This document shows, piece by piece, positions 7,721-21,516 of a DNA stretch of 64,000 bases. Source of the stretch: CAVQCJ01 sp963711005 (GTDB lineage Bacteria; Actinomycetota; Actinomycetes; Prado026); NCBI GenBank assembly GCA_963711005.1, contig CAVQCJ010000002.1, positions 744,001-808,000 of the forward strand, in the 5' to 3' direction. The notes below the pieces were generated by a model that had not been told where the DNA came from, made no database searches, and saw nothing but the letters and a program-made list of their open reading frames with translations. The translations under genes were made by a program, and so were the position numbers. Numbering within the stretch: the first letter of the stretch is position 1; the number at the start of each line of letters is the position of its first letter.

Positions 7721-9655
7721 TCAGATCCTCACCAGGACGACCGCGACGACCAGGACGGCCGCACCGGCGAGCATGGACAGGGCGTATGAACGGGCGAAGC
7801 CGGTCTGCAGCCGCCGGCCGCGGGCCGACAGCCCGCCGACCAGGGCGGCGAAGCCGTTCACGGCGCCGTCCACGACCCGGTTGTCGAAGAAGACCAGGAA
7901 CCGGGTGAGGTACTGCCCCGGACGCATGAAGACCGCCTCGTTGAAGGCGTCCCCGTACAGGTCGCGGCGCGCCGCGGTGGTGAGCGGGCTGACGTCGACC
8001 GGGGCCAGCCGCGCCACCGGGCGGAGCCCGTAGATGGAGAAGGCGTACGCCGCGCTCAGCACGATCAGCACCAGGGTCACGGTGCTCACCACGGCCGGGT
8101 TCACCGGGTGCGCCCCCTCGACCGGCGGACCGAACACCGGCGTGAGGAAGTCCGGCAGCCGGTTCCCGAGGATCAGGAACGCACCGGTGACCAGCGAGAG
8201 GAAGCCCAGCACGATGATCGGCGACGTCATCACCCGGGGCGACTCGTGCGGGTGCGCGTCCTCCTCCCAGCGGCGCTCGCCGAAGAACGTCATCGCGACC
8301 ATGCGGGTCATGTAGAACGCCGTGATCGCCGCCCCGACCAGCGCCGTGACCCCGAGCAGCCAGCCCTCGGCGCCGCCCTTGTCGAACGCCGCCTCGATGA
8401 TCTTGTCCTTGGTGAAGTACCCGGAGAACGGCGGGATGCCGATGATCGCCAGGTAGCCGGCCATGAACGTGACGAACGTGATCGGCATGACGGTGCGCAG
8501 CCCGCCGTACTTGCGCATGTCCACGTTGTCGTTCATGCCGTGCATGACCGACCCGGCGCCGAGGAACAGGTCGGCCTTGAACGCGCCGTGCGCGAGCAGG
8601 TGGGCGATGGCGAACGCGTACCCGATCGGACCGAGCCCGGCCGCCAGGACCATGTAGCCGATCTGGCTCATCGTCGAGCCGGCCAGGGACTTCTTGATGT
8701 CGTCCTTCGCGCAACCGATGATCGCGCCGAAGATCAGCGTGACCGCGCCGACCGCCGCCACGGCCGCCTGCGCCCCGGGCGCGAGGTCGAAGATCGCGTT
8801 GGACCGGCAGACCAGGTAGACGCCGGCGGTCACCATCGTCGCGGCGTGGATCAGCGCCGACACCGGCGTCGGGCCGGCCATGGCGTCGCCGAGCCAGGAC
8901 TGCAGCGGGACCTGGGCCGACTTGCCGCACGCGGCGAGCAGGAGCAGCAGCCCGATCACGGTGAGCGTCGTCTTGGTCGCCTCCGGGCTCAGCCCGGCGA
9001 TGGTCTGGATCGTGGTGGTGCCGAAGGTCGCGAACATCACGAAGATCGCGATGGACAGCCCGACGTCGCCGACCCGGTTGACGATGAACGCCTTCTTGGC
9101 CGCCGTGGCGAACTCCGGGCGGTAGTTCCAGAAGCCGATCAGCAGGTACGAGGCGAGGCCGACACCCTCCCAGCCGACGTACAGCGTCACGTAGCTGTCG
9201 CCGAGGACGAGCAGCAGCATCGCGGCCACGAACAGGTTGAGGTAGCCGAAGAACCGGCGCTTGTCGGGGTCGTGCTCCATGTACCCGATCGAGTACAGGT
9301 GGATCAGCGAGCCGACGCCGGTGATCAGCAGCAGGAAGCAGACCGACAGCGGGTCCAGGTAGAGCCCGACGTCGACCTTGAGGTTGCCGGCGAAGATCCA
9401 CGAGTACAGGTGCTGGTCGACGAAGCGCTGGTCGCTGGGCCGGCCCAGCAGGGCGAAGAACACGATGACCGAGAGCAGGAACGACAGGACGGGCACCGCG
9501 GTGCCGACGAGGTGGCCCCAGCGGTCGCCGCGCCGGCCGATGAACAGCAGCAGGGCGGCGCTGAGCAGCGGGAGCGCGACGATCAGCCACAGCAGCGAGA
9601 ACGCACCGCTCGCCGCCGTCACCTGGTGCGTCACCACTTCCGCCGTCCTCATCAT
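7721..9655 (-). CDS. nuoL: NADH-quinone oxidoreductase subunit L
   Basis: 644-residue subunit, the largest antiporter-like protein of complex I, with about sixteen helices and the C-terminal extension (lateral helix HL plus final helix) expected after the pump module. Family motifs include VGWEGVGLASYLLIGFW, the PVSALIHAATMVTAGVYL segment and a CAKDDIKKSLAGSTMSQIGY loop. Starts with a double ATG ten bases after nuoK. Frame intact. Confidence 0.95.
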   Translation of the reverse strand: MMRTAEVVTHQVTAASGAFSLLWLIVALPLLSAALLLFIGRRGDRWGHLVGTAVPVLSFLLSVIVFFALLGRPSDQRFVDQHLYSWIFAGNLKVDVGLYLDPLSVCFLLLITGVGSLIHLYSIGYMEHDPDKRRFFGYLNLFVAAMLLLVLGDSYVTLYVGWEGVGLASYLLIGFWNYRPEFATAAKKAFIVNRVGDVGLSIAIFVMFATFGTTTIQTIAGLSPEATKTTLTVIGLLLLLAACGKSAQVPLQSWLGDAMAGPTPVSALIHAATMVTAGVYLVCRSNAIFDLAPGAQAAVAAVGAVTLIFGAIIGCAKDDIKKSLAGSTMSQIGYMVLAAGLGPIGYAFAIAHLLAHGAFKADLFLGAGSVMHGMNDNVDMRKYGGLRTVMPITFVTFMAGYLAIIGIPPFSGYFTKDKIIEAAFDKGGAEGWLLGVTALVGAAITAFYMTRMVAMTFFGERRWEEDAHPHESPRVMTSPIIVLGFLSLVTGAFLILGNRLPDFLTPVFGPPVEGAHPVNPAVVSTVTLVLIVLSAAYAFSIYGLRPVARLAPVDVSPLTTAARRDLYGDAFNEAVFMRPGQYLTRFLVFFDNRVVDGAVNGFAALVGGLSARGRRLQTGFARSYALSMLAGAAVLVVAVVLVRI

Positions 9656-9664
9656 CGTCAGCCG

Positions 9665-9964
9665 TCAGTACTTCAGCAGGTTGGCGTCGTCGACCGAGGC
9701 CGAGCGCCTGGTCCGGAAGATGGCCACGATGATGGCCAGGCCCACCACGACCTCGGCGGCCGCCACGACCATGACGAAGAACGCCATGATCTGGCCGTCG
9801 AGGTTGCCGTTCATCCGCGCGAAGGTCACGAACGCGAGGTTGGAGGCGTTGAGCATGAGCTCGACGCACATGAACACGACGATGGCGTTGCGCCGGATGA
9901 GCACGCCCGAGGCGCCGAGCGTGAACAGCAGCACCGCCACGACGAGGTAGTGGGTGGGGCTCAT
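9665..9964 (-). CDS. nuoK: NADH-quinone oxidoreductase subunit K
   Basis: 99 residues and three helices, the normal size of NuoK. Two conserved membrane glutamates are recognisable: in FMCVELMLNASNL (helix 2) and in VVAAAEVVVGLAI (helix 3). Both are needed for proton translocation in well-studied complex I. The ATG overlaps the nuoJ stop as ATGA. Confidence 0.95.
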   Translation of the reverse strand: MSPTHYLVVAVLLFTLGASGVLIRRNAIVVFMCVELMLNASNLAFVTFARMNGNLDGQIMAFFVMVVAAAEVVVGLAIIVAIFRTRRSASVDDANLLKY

Positions 9965-10737
9965 GCGTCACCGCCCGGCAGCTCGTCCTGACCGGTGAGC
10001 GGCACGACCCCGCGACCGGTGACCTCGCCCAGCGACGCGGGCACCGACACCGCGGCCGGCGAACCGTCCGGGAGCAGGCCGGGGGTGTCCACGGCGTTGT
10101 GCCGGGCGTAGACGCCCGGGGCGGCCAGCGGCTGCGGTGCGCCGCTGAGGGTGCGACGTTCGGACAGCTCGCGCTGGCTCGCCCGCGGGTAGAGCGGCTC
10201 GCGGTGCGCGAGCACCATCGCGCCGACGGCCGCCGTGATCAGCAGCGCCGACGTCACCTCGAAAGCCCAGACGTACCGCGTGAACAGCAGGTGCGCGAGG
10301 GCCGGGACGTTGCCGCCGTCCGCGTCGTTCACGTCGGCGACGCCGACCCCGCCGCCGATCGTCGCCCGACCCAGCGCACCGAGCAGGAGGATCCCGAAGC
10401 CGAACCCGGCCAGCACCGCCGCGAGCCGCTGCCCGCGCAGCGTCTCGACGAGGGAGTCCGACGCGTCGACGCCGACGAGCATCAGCACGAACAGGAACAG
10501 CATCATGACTGCGCCGGTGTAGACGACGACCTGGACGACGCCGAGGAAGATCGCCCCCTGCATCAGGTACATGATCGCCAGGCAGATCATCGTGCTGGCG
10601 AGCCACAGCGCGCCGTGCACGGCCTTGCGGCTGGCGAGCATCATCAGCGCGCCGAACACCGACAGCACGGCCACGACCCAGAACGCGAGCTCCTCGCCGA
10701 ACGAGGGCGCGGTCCCGGCGGCGAGCAGGCCGGTCAC
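9961..10737 (-). CDS. nuoJ: NADH-quinone oxidoreductase subunit J
   Basis: 258-residue membrane subunit. Five helices are visible in the first 170 residues, including the conserved VVVYTGAVMMLFLFVLML region of helix 3, which forms the pi-bulge hinge in known structures. A polar tail of about 85 residues follows; it is absent from the shorter proteobacterial proteins but common in Actinomycetota. The GTG start at 10737 overlaps the nuoI stop (GTGA), which fixes the start. Confidence 0.93.
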   Translation of the reverse strand: MTGLLAAGTAPSFGEELAFWVVAVLSVFGALMMLASRKAVHGALWLASTMICLAIMYLMQGAIFLGVVQVVVYTGAVMMLFLFVLMLVGVDASDSLVETLRGQRLAAVLAGFGFGILLLGALGRATIGGGVGVADVNDADGGNVPALAHLLFTRYVWAFEVTSALLITAAVGAMVLAHREPLYPRASQRELSERRTLSGAPQPLAAPGVYARHNAVDTPGLLPDGSPAAVSVPASLGEVTGRGVVPLTGQDELPGGDA

Positions 10738-11291
10738 GACGCGGCCTCCGGCTCGACCGCCGGCAGCGGCTCCTGCTCGGGCACCGACTGTGTCACCCGG
10801 CCCAGGTAGTAGTCCTTCTCGGTCGTCCCGGGCACCATCACGTGCGGCGGCGCGACCATTCCGGGCAGCAGCGGCGCGAGCAGGTCCTGCTTCTCGTAGA
10901 TGAGGTCGGCGCGGTTGTTGTCGGCGAGCTCGTACTCGTTGCTCATGGTCAGCGCGCGGGTCGGGCAGGCCTCGATGCACAGCCCGCAGAAGATGCAGCG
11001 CAGGTAGTTGATCTGGTAGACGCGGCCGTACCGCTCGCCGGGTGAGAAGCGCTGGTCCTCGGTGTTCGGGGCGCCCTCGACGTAGATGGCGTCGGCCGGG
11101 CAGGCCCACGCGCACAGCTCGCACCCGATGCACTTCTCCAGGCCGTCCGGGTGCCGGTTGAGCACGTGCCGCCCGTGGTAGCGCGGCGCGGTCGGCTTCT
11201 TCTCGTCCGGGTACTGCTCGGTGGTGACCTTCTTGAACATCGTCCGGAAGGTCACCGCGAAGCCCTTGCCCGGGATCTTCATCTCAGACAC
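10734..11291 (-). CDS. nuoI: NADH-quinone oxidoreductase subunit I (two 4Fe-4S clusters)
   Basis: 185-residue ferredoxin-like subunit carrying clusters N6a and N6b. Two CxxCxxCxxxCP motifs are complete: CIGCELCAWACP (Cys54, 57, 60, 64) and CIFCGLCIEACP (Cys99, 102, 105, 109). It passes electrons from NuoG towards the quinone site. The GTG at 11291 overlaps the nuoH stop by 8 bases; an internal ATG at 11282 is an alternative start. Confidence 0.95.
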   Translation of the reverse strand: MSEMKIPGKGFAVTFRTMFKKVTTEQYPDEKKPTAPRYHGRHVLNRHPDGLEKCIGCELCAWACPADAIYVEGAPNTEDQRFSPGERYGRVYQINYLRCIFCGLCIEACPTRALTMSNEYELADNNRADLIYEKQDLLAPLLPGMVAPPHVMVPGTTEKDYYLGRVTQSVPEQEPLPAVEPEAAS

Positions 11292-12658
11292 CGGGGGGCT
11301 CCTCGTCGTCGGACAGCTCTTCGCGTTCGAGGGCGTCTGCGCCCGACCGGACGTGGGCGCCGACCGGGGTTAGCACGCCGGGCTGCTCGGCCGGCATCGG
11401 CGGGACAGGGTACCCGCCGGCGAACACCGGACGCCGCGGCGCCGGGCGCGCAGCGTCGTCGGACCCCTCGTCGGGCTCCCCGTCGTCGTCGGACCCGTCG
11501 TCGTCGAGCTCGGCCAGACCGTCGTCGTCCGGCCCGGCCGGCTTCGGCTCGGGCAGGAACAGGTACACGAGCACGAGCACCGCCAGCACGACGAACGCGC
11601 CCACCAGCATCCGGGACAGGTCGACGCCCTGGGCCCGGTAGACCCGCACCGCCGCGACCGCGACGATCCAGACCAGCGAGACCGGGATCAGCACCTTCCA
11701 GCCGATCTTCATGAACTGGTCGTAGCGCAGCCGCGGCAGGGTGCCGCGCAGCCAGATGAACACGAACACGAAGACCATGACCTTGCCGAAGAACCAGATC
11801 ACCGGGATCCAGCCCGAGTTCGCGCCCGACCACAGCGAGATCGGCCACGGCGCCCGCCACCCGCCGAGGAACAACGTGGTCGCGAGCGCGGAGACGGTGA
11901 CGAGGTTGATGTACTCGGCGAGGAAGAACAGCGCGAACTTCAGCGAGCTGTACTCGGTGTGGAAGCCGCCGACGAGCTCGCCCTCGGCCTCGGGCAGGTC
12001 GAACGGCGCGCGGTTGGTCTCCCCCACCATCGCCACGATGTAGATGAGGAAGGACACCGGCACGACGAGGATGAACCAGCGGCTCGTCTGCGCGCTCACG
12101 ATCTGCGAGGTGGACATCGAGCCGGCGGCCAGGAAGACGGCGACGAACGACAGGCCCATCGCGATCTCGTACGAGATCATCTGCGCCGTCGAGCGCAGCC
12201 CGCCCAGCAACGGGTACGTCGACCCGCTGGACCAGCCGGCCAGCACGATCCCGTAGATGCCGACCGAGGCGACCGCCAGCACGTACAGCACGGCGACCGG
12301 GAAGTCGGTCAGCTGCAGCGGCGTGCGGTACGCCGAAGATCGACACCTCCGGCCCGAACGGGATGACCGCCCAGGTCAGGAACGCCGGGATCGTGGCGAT
12401 GACCGGCGCCAGGACGAACACGGCCTTGTCGACCGCCTTGGGGACCAGGTCCTCCTTGAGCGCGAGCTTGACCCCGTCCATCAGGCTCTGCAGCAGGCCC
12501 TGCGGTCCGACCCGGTTCGGGCCGATCCGCTGCTGCATGCGCGCCACCACGCGGCGCTCGGCCCAGATGTTGAACAGCGTCAGCAGAACGAGGATGACGA
12601 AGATCGCCACCGACTTCAGCAGGATCAGCCACCACGGGTCGGTCCCGAACGCGCTCAT
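11284..12658 (-). CDS. nuoH: NADH-quinone oxidoreductase subunit H, one frameshift in this sequence
   Basis: Membrane subunit that helps form the quinone chamber. The N-terminal part (from ATG 12658) contains TLFNIWAERRVVARMQQRIG and GPNRVGPQGLLQSLMDGVKL. Near base 12331 an extra C (GTACCGCACG) moves the rest to another frame; removing it gives VRTPLQLTDFPVAVLYVLA and 457 residues. The downstream part carries ETNRAPFDLPEAEGELVGG, the conserved acidic loop at the quinone site. The C-terminus has an extra acidic, Asp-rich tail of about 110 residues, longer than the proteobacterial protein. The ATG overlaps the nuoG stop. Confidence 0.9.
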
Positions 12659-15125
12659 GCGGCACCCCCAGCAGACACCCTGACGACGGATCCGGAGTCC
12701 GCGGCGAGCGTACGGCGGACGGTCGACCCGGCCGAGTTGGCGGGCAGCCAGACGACCCGGTCCGGCATGTCGCGTCACGACCAGCGGCACCGTGACCGAG
12801 CCCCGGTCGGTCGACACGGTCAGCGGGTCGCCGTCGGCGCAGCCGACCTCGGCCGCGGTCGCCGCGGACAGCCGGGCGACGGACGGATGCGCGGTCCCGG
12901 CCAGGTACGGCTCGCCGTCCTGCAGCCGGCCCGCGTCCAGCAGCAGGCGCCAGGTGGACAGGACCGCCTCGCCGGGGCCCGGCTGGGCGGGCGCGGCACC
13001 GGCCTGGTCGGGGGCGGCCGGGCGGACCCCGGTCCACGACCCGAGCTCGGCGAGCTCGCGCGCCGCGGCCGCCGGGTCGGGCAGCCCGATCGGCGTGCCG
13101 AGCGCGTCCGCGAGCATCGACAGGACCTGGGTGTCGCTCATCGTGAGCGCCTCGCGCAGCACCGCCTCGACCCGGCGCGGGCGACCCTCCCAGCTCAGGA
13201 ACGTGCCCGGCTTCTCCTCCACCGCGGCCACCGGGAGCACCACGTCCGCGCGCTCGGTGACGGCGCCGGCGCGGACCTCCAGGCTGACTACGAACGGCAC
13301 GGTCTCCAGGGCCGCCAGCGCGGCGTCCGGGTCGGCCAGGTCGTCGGGCTCCACACCGCCGACGACGAGCGCACCGAGCTCGCCGGCGGCAGCAGCGGCC
13401 AGGATCCCGGCCGTGTCGCGTCCCGGTGCCACGGGCAGTCCGACCGCACCCCACACCGTCCCGGCGTCGACGCGTGCGGCGGCGTCGTCGACCGGACGCC
13501 CGCCCGGCAGCAGGCCCGGCAGCGCGCCGGCCTCGACGGCGCCGCGCTCGCCGGCCCGGCGCGGGACCCAGCCGAGCCGGGCGCCGGTGGCCGCGGCCAG
13601 CCTGCCGGCCGCGGACAGCGCACCCGGGATCGCGGCGAGCCGCTCGCCGACCAGCAGGACGGCGCCGGGCTCGCGCAGCAGGCGGGCCGCGTCCGCGCCG
13701 GCGGCGCCGAGCGTGTCGCCGAGCCGGTCCCCGGCACCGGCGGCCAGCGCCGCGAGCACCTGCGGCTCGGTCCCGGGGGCGGCGACGAGCAGCTGCCCGC
13801 CCAGTCGGTCCAACGCCCGGCCGCCGAACGGCGCGACCGAGAACACCTGCACCGAGCCCTTGCGCGCCGCCTTGCGCAGCCGCAGGAAGACGATCGGCGA
13901 CTCCTCCTCGGGCTCGAAGCCGACCAGCACCACGGCCGGCGCGTGATCGAGGTCGGCGTACGTCGCGGCGCCCGGGTCGCCCGGACCCCGGCCGGCGACG
14001 TGCGCGGCGAGGAACTCGCGCCTCCTCGGCGGAGTGCGGACGGGCCCGGAAGTCGACGTCGTTGCTGCCGAGCGCGACCCGGGCGAGCTTGCCGTACGCG
14101 TACGCGTCCTCGACCGTCACGCGGCCGCCGGCCAGGACGCCGACGCCGCTTGCCGGTGCGGGCCGCCTCCAGTCCGCGGGCGGCCACGTCCAGAGCGTCC
14201 GGCCAGGACGTCTCGACCAGGGAGCCGTCGGCCGTCGCGGACCATCGGCGCGCGCAGCCGGTCCGGCCGGGTGCCGTTGTGGAACGCCCAGCGGCCCTTG
14301 TCGCAGTTCCACTCCTCGTTGACCTGCGGGTCGTCGGCGGCCAGCCGGCGCAGCACGCTGCCGCGCCGGTGGTCGCGTGCGCAGGGCGCAGCCGGACGCG
14401 CAGTGCTCGCAGGCCGCGGGGGCGGACACCAGGTCGAACGGCCGGGACCGGAACCGGTACGCCGTCCCGGTCAGCGCGCCGACCGGGCAGATCTGCACGG
14501 TGTTGCCGGAGAAGTACGAGTCGAACGGCTGGGTGGCCTCGATGCCGACCTGCTGGGTGACGCCGCGCTCGACCAGCTCGATGAACGGGTCGCCGGCGAC
14601 CTGGGCGGCGAACCGCGTGCAGCGGGCGCAGGAGATGCAGCGCTCGCGGTCCAGGAGCACCTGGGTCGACAACGGGATCGGCTTGGGGAACGTGCGCTTG
14701 GGCCCGTCGAAGCGGGACTCGCCACGGCCGTTGGACATCGCCTGGTTCTGCAGCGGGCACTCGCCGCCCTTGTCGCAGATCGGGCAGTCCAGCGGGTGGT
14801 TGACGAGCAGCATCTCCATCACGCCCTGCTGCGCCTTGTCGGCGACCTCGGACGTGAGCTGGGTCCGCACGACCATGCCGTCGCTGACCGTGGTCGTGCA
14901 GGACGCGAGCGGCTTGCGCTGACCCTCGACCTCGACCAGGCACTGCCGGCAGGCGCCGACCGGCTCGAGCAGCGGGTGGTCGCAGAACCGCGGGACGGCG
15001 ATCCCGAGCAGCTCGGCCGCGCGGATGACCAGGGTGCCCTTGGGGACCGAGACCTCGATCCCGTCGACGGTCAGCGTGACGGTCGTCGGCGCTCGTGGCG
15101 CTCGTCGTGCTCGTGGTGACGGTCA

Positions 15126-15126
<1 letters not shown>
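12655..15126 (-). CDS. nuoG: NADH-quinone oxidoreductase subunit G, six frameshifts in this sequence
   Basis: Large iron-sulfur subunit of the NADH module. Pieces occur in all three frames. Removing one extra base near each of 15087, 14370, 14236, 14150, 14020 and 12774 gives exactly 822 codons. The rebuilt protein has the N-terminal 2Fe-2S motif (CDHPLLEPVGACRQCLVEVE), the NuoG cysteine cluster DCPICDKGGECPLQ, a CISCARCTRF segment, CEHCASGC and a long molybdopterin-oxidoreductase-like C-terminal domain. The final residues end at SAGGAA with the stop overlapping the nuoH ATG. All motifs are intact, so errors in the assembly are more likely than decay. Confidence 0.88.
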
Positions 15127-16431
<1,305 letters not shown>

Positions 16432-16432
16432 C

Positions 16433-17114
16433 TCAGCCTTCCTTCGTCGTCGGCTTCGTCATGGGCGGGGCTGACTCGGCCCGCTCGTGCGCGAGCTCGA
16501 GGCCGGCGAGCGTGGCGGGCCCTGCGGCCGGGCCCTCGCCGGCCAGGTCGTCGGGGAACCCGGCCAGCACCCGCTCGACCTCGCCGGAAGGTGCACACCC
16601 TGGGGCCGCGGGTGGAGCTGCACCTCGTCGCCCGCGCGCAGCCGGTCGACGAGCTCCTTGGCGCTCTCGACGGTCTGGTTGTCGAAGAACTCCCAGTTGA
16701 CCGTCATCACCGGCGCGTAGTCGCAGGCGGCGTTGCACTCGATGTGCTCGAGGGTGACCTTGCCGTCCGGCGGTGGTCTCGTCGTTGCCGACGCCGAGGT
16801 GCTCCTTCAGCGCCGCGAAGATCGCGTCGCCGCCGATCACGGCGCACAGCGTGTTCGTGCAGACGCCGACGTGGTAGTCGCCGACCGGGTGCCGCTTGTA
16901 CATCGAGTAGAAGGTCGCGACCGCCGAGACCTCGGCCCGGGTCAGCCCGAGCAGCTCGGCGCACAGGGCGACGCCCGCCGGCGTGACGTAGCCCTCCTCG
17001 GACTGCACCAGGTGCAGCATCGGCAGCAGGGCCGAGCGCGGCTTCGGGTAGCGCGCGATGATCGCACCCATCTCCTCGCGCAGCCTGTCCTGCGCCTCGT
17101 CGGTCAGTCGGCAT
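16433..17114 (-). CDS. nuoE: NADH-quinone oxidoreductase subunit E, three frameshifts in this sequence
   Basis: Thioredoxin-fold subunit with the 2Fe-2S cluster N1a. An extra base near 17108 (just after ATG CCG), another near 16772 and a missing base near 16590 break the frame; correcting them gives 227 codons. The rebuilt protein has GVCTNTLCAVIGG and HIECNAACDYAPVMTVN, which supply the four cysteine ligands (CxxxxC and CxxxC), and a Pro/Ala-rich C-terminal tail longer than usual. The ATG lies two bases after the nuoD stop. Confidence 0.87.
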
Positions 17115-17116
17115 GT

Positions 17117-18465
<1,349 letters not shown>

Positions 18466-18466
<1 letters not shown>

Positions 18467-19137
18467 CAGTGGTAGGCCCTCCGCTGGTCCGGCGGTGGGA
18501 TCTCGGCGCCCTTGTACTCCACCGGGATCCCGCCGAGCGGGTAGTCCTTGCGCTGCGGGTGGCCGGGCCAGTCGTCGGGCATCATGATCCGGGTCAGCGC
18601 CGGGTGGCCGTCGAAGACGATGCCGAAGAAGTCGTACGTCTCGCGCTCGTGCCAGTCGTTCGTCGGGTACACCGACACGACCGAGGGCACGTGCGGGTCG
18701 GCGTCGGGCACCGAGACCTCGACCCGCAGCCGCCGGTTGTGCGTGATCGACAGCAACGGGTAGACCGCGTGCAGCTCGCGGCCGGACTGCTCGGGGAAGT
18801 GCACGCCGCTGACGCCCAGGCACATCTCGAAGCGGGTGTCCGGGTCGTCGCGCAGCGTCCTGCATGAACGCCGAGCAGGTGCTCGCGCCGGACGTGGTAC
18901 GTGATCTCGCCGCGGTCGACGACGACCGCCTCGACCACGTCGGCGTGGTCGGGGACGGCTGCCTCGACCGCGTCGGCGAGCGCGTCGAACGGCTCGCCGT
19001 AGGGCCGGCTCGACGCGCCCGGGAGCTCGACCGGGCGGCGCAGCAGCCGCCGTAGCCGGAGGTGTCACCGCCGTCCGAGGCGCCGAACATCCCGCGCTGC
19101 CGCGACCGACACCGACCTCGCCGCGGCGGCCCGCCGG

Positions 19138-19141
<4 letters not shown>
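18466..19141 (-). CDS. nuoC: NADH-quinone oxidoreductase subunit C, three frameshifts in this sequence
   Basis: 30-kDa-type peripheral arm subunit. The likely start is GTG 19141, overlapping the nuoB stop. A missing base near 19052 and extra bases near 18870 and 18860 break the frame; correction gives 225 codons. The N-terminal MFGASDGGDTSGYGGLLRRP is a typical actinobacterial NuoC beginning. The C-terminal half has the family signature WHERETYDFFGIVFDGHPAL and RKDYPLGGIPVEYKG. Confidence in the exact start is moderate: ATG 19090 is an alternative. Confidence 0.87.
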
Positions 19142-19694
<553 letters not shown>

Positions 19695-19739
19695 CGGGGG
19701 TGCCCATCCGTGCGCTCCGTTCCGTGGACTTGCCGGCCG

Positions 19740-20099
19740 TCAGTCCCACTCGAGCCCGCCCCGACGCCAGACGTACGCGTAGGCGATGCCCAAGGTGGCG
19801 ATGAACAGGACCATCTCGACCAGACCGAACACCCCGAGCCGGTCGAACGCCACCGCCCACGGGTAGAGGAAGACGATCTCGATGTCGAAGATGATGAAGA
19901 GCATCGCGGTCAGGTAGTACTTGACCGGGAACCTGCCGCCTCCGATCGGCTGCGGCGTCGGCTCGATCCCGCACTCGTACGCGTCGAGCTTGGCGCGGTT
20001 GTAGCGGCGCGGGCCGGACAGCGAGCCGGCCACGACGGAGAACACGGCGAAGAAGGCGGCGATGGCCCCCAGAACCACCACGGGGACAGCACTGTTCAC
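19740..20099 (-). CDS. nuoA: NADH-quinone oxidoreductase subunit A
   Basis: 119-residue membrane subunit with three helices, first gene of the nuo operon. Contains the conserved loop motif YECGIEPTPQP and FPVKYYLTAMLFIIFDIEIV, then FLYPWAVAFDRLG. GTG start at 20099; a purine-rich GAGAGGGGG lies about 14 bases upstream, so the ribosome binding site is not ideal. Frame intact. Confidence 0.95.
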   Translation of the reverse strand: MNSAVPVVVLGAIAAFFAVFSVVAGSLSGPRRYNRAKLDAYECGIEPTPQPIGGGRFPVKYYLTAMLFIIFDIEIVFLYPWAVAFDRLGVFGLVEMVLFIATLGIAYAYVWRRGGLEWD

Positions 20100-20127
20100 G
20101 GCGACCTGACCCCCTCTCTGCTCGCGG

Positions 20128-20149
20128 GCCAGCCCATCCTAGGGCTGGC
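20128..20149 (-). terminator. Hairpin between menJ and nuoA
   Basis: GCCAGCCC-ATCCTA-GGGCTGGC makes an 8-bp perfect stem with a 6-base loop, 47 bases after the menJ stop and 29 bases before the nuoA start on the same strand. No T-run follows, so it could be a weak terminator, an attenuator or an mRNA processing or stability element that sets nuo levels relative to menJ. Confidence 0.45.
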
Positions 20150-20195
20150 TGCGGGGTGGGCCGAGGCGGGCCGGGCGGGCGCGGTCACCGGGTCC

Positions 20196-21516
20196 TCACG
20201 CGGCCGGGGCGACGCGGCTGAGGGCGTTGATGAGACGGTCCATCCGGTCGCCGCCGTTGGCGTCGGTGAGGTTGGCGAGCAGCTTCAACGTGAAGCGCAT
20301 GAGGGTCTCGTGCGGCAGCCCGCGCCGGGTGGCCAGGCGCATGACGTCGGGGTGACCGATCGCCCGTACGAAGAGCCGGCCGAGGGTGTAGTAGCCGCCG
20401 TAGGTGTCCTTCAGAGCCTTGGGGTAGGCGGCCAGCGCCCGCTCGCGGCCGGCTGCGTCCGGCCGTGCCATGGCCTGCGCCACGATCTGGGCGGCCAGCT
20501 CGCCCGACTCCATCGCGTAGGCGATCCCCTCGCCGTTGAACGGGTTGACCATCCCGCCCGGAGTCGCCGACCAGAAGCAGCCCGTCGCGGTAGTGCGGCT
20601 GCCGGTTGAAGCCCATCGGCAGGGCAGCGCCGCGCACCGGCTGGGTCATGTTCTCGGGCCGGTAGCCCCACTCCTCGGGGGTGTGGTCGAGCCACCCGCG
20701 CAGCAGCACCTTGTAGTCGACGTTCTGGAAGGCCTTGCTCGTGTTGAGGATGCCCAGGCCCACGTTCGACGTGCCGTCGCCGAGGCCGAAGACCCAGCCG
20801 TAGCCGGGCAGCAGCCTCGGCTCCGGGCCGGAGTAGTCCCACAGCTCGAGCCAGGACTCCAGCCAGTCGTCCTCGTGGCGCGGGCTCGTGTAGTACGTGC
20901 GGACCGCGACACCCATCGGCCGGTCGTCGCGCGGACGCAGCCCGACGGCCAGCGACAGCCGGGACGAGTTGCCGTCGGCGGCCACGACCAGCGGCGCGCG
21001 GTAGGTCACCTCGGGGCCCTTGGCGCCGTCCGGATCGGTGGCGCGGGCGGTCACTCCGACCACCCGGCCGGTGCGCTCGTCCAGGACCGGTCCGGTGACC
21101 GCGGTCCGCTCGTGCAGCCGGGCGCCGGCCTTCTGCGCGGTGCGCGCGAGGATCTCGTCGAAGTCGCTGCGGCGCCGGACGAGGCCGTACGAGGGGTAGT
21201 CCGCGAGGTCGGGCCACGGCATCTCGAGCCGGTGCCCGCCGCCGATGATCCGCAGGCCGCGGTTGCGGATCCAGCCCGCCTCCGGCGAGGTGTCGACGCC
21301 CATCGCGACCAGCGCCTTCACCGCGCGCGGGGTCAGGCCGTCGCCGCAGACCTTCTCGCGCGGGAAGGCGGTCTTCTCCAGCACCAGCACGTCCAGGCCG
21401 GTGCGGGCCAGGTGGTACGCGGTGGCCGAGCCGGCCGGGCCGGCGCCCACGACGATGACGTCGGCTTCGGCGTCGCTGGGGGCGGGACGGTTCACGGAGA
21501 GGGGCTCCCTGGTCAC
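20196..21516 (-). CDS. menJ: Geranylgeranyl-reductase-family FAD enzyme, probable menaquinone reductase MenJ; one frameshift
   Basis: FAD-dependent oxidoreductase of the geranylgeranyl reductase family. N-terminal Rossmann motif GAGPAGSATAYHLARTG and the family signature PREKVCGDGLTPRAV are clear. Near base 20559 an extra C (GGGCGGG) splits the conserved GDSGGMVNPFNGEGIAYAM motif; removing it gives 440 codons ending at SRVAPAA. Mycobacterial MenJ (Rv0561c) reduces one double bond of the menaquinone side chain and also sits next to menG and grcC1, so the same role is likely; chlorophyll-type reduction is not. The start GTG 21516 is flanked immediately by a Rex-like site. Confidence 0.83.
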
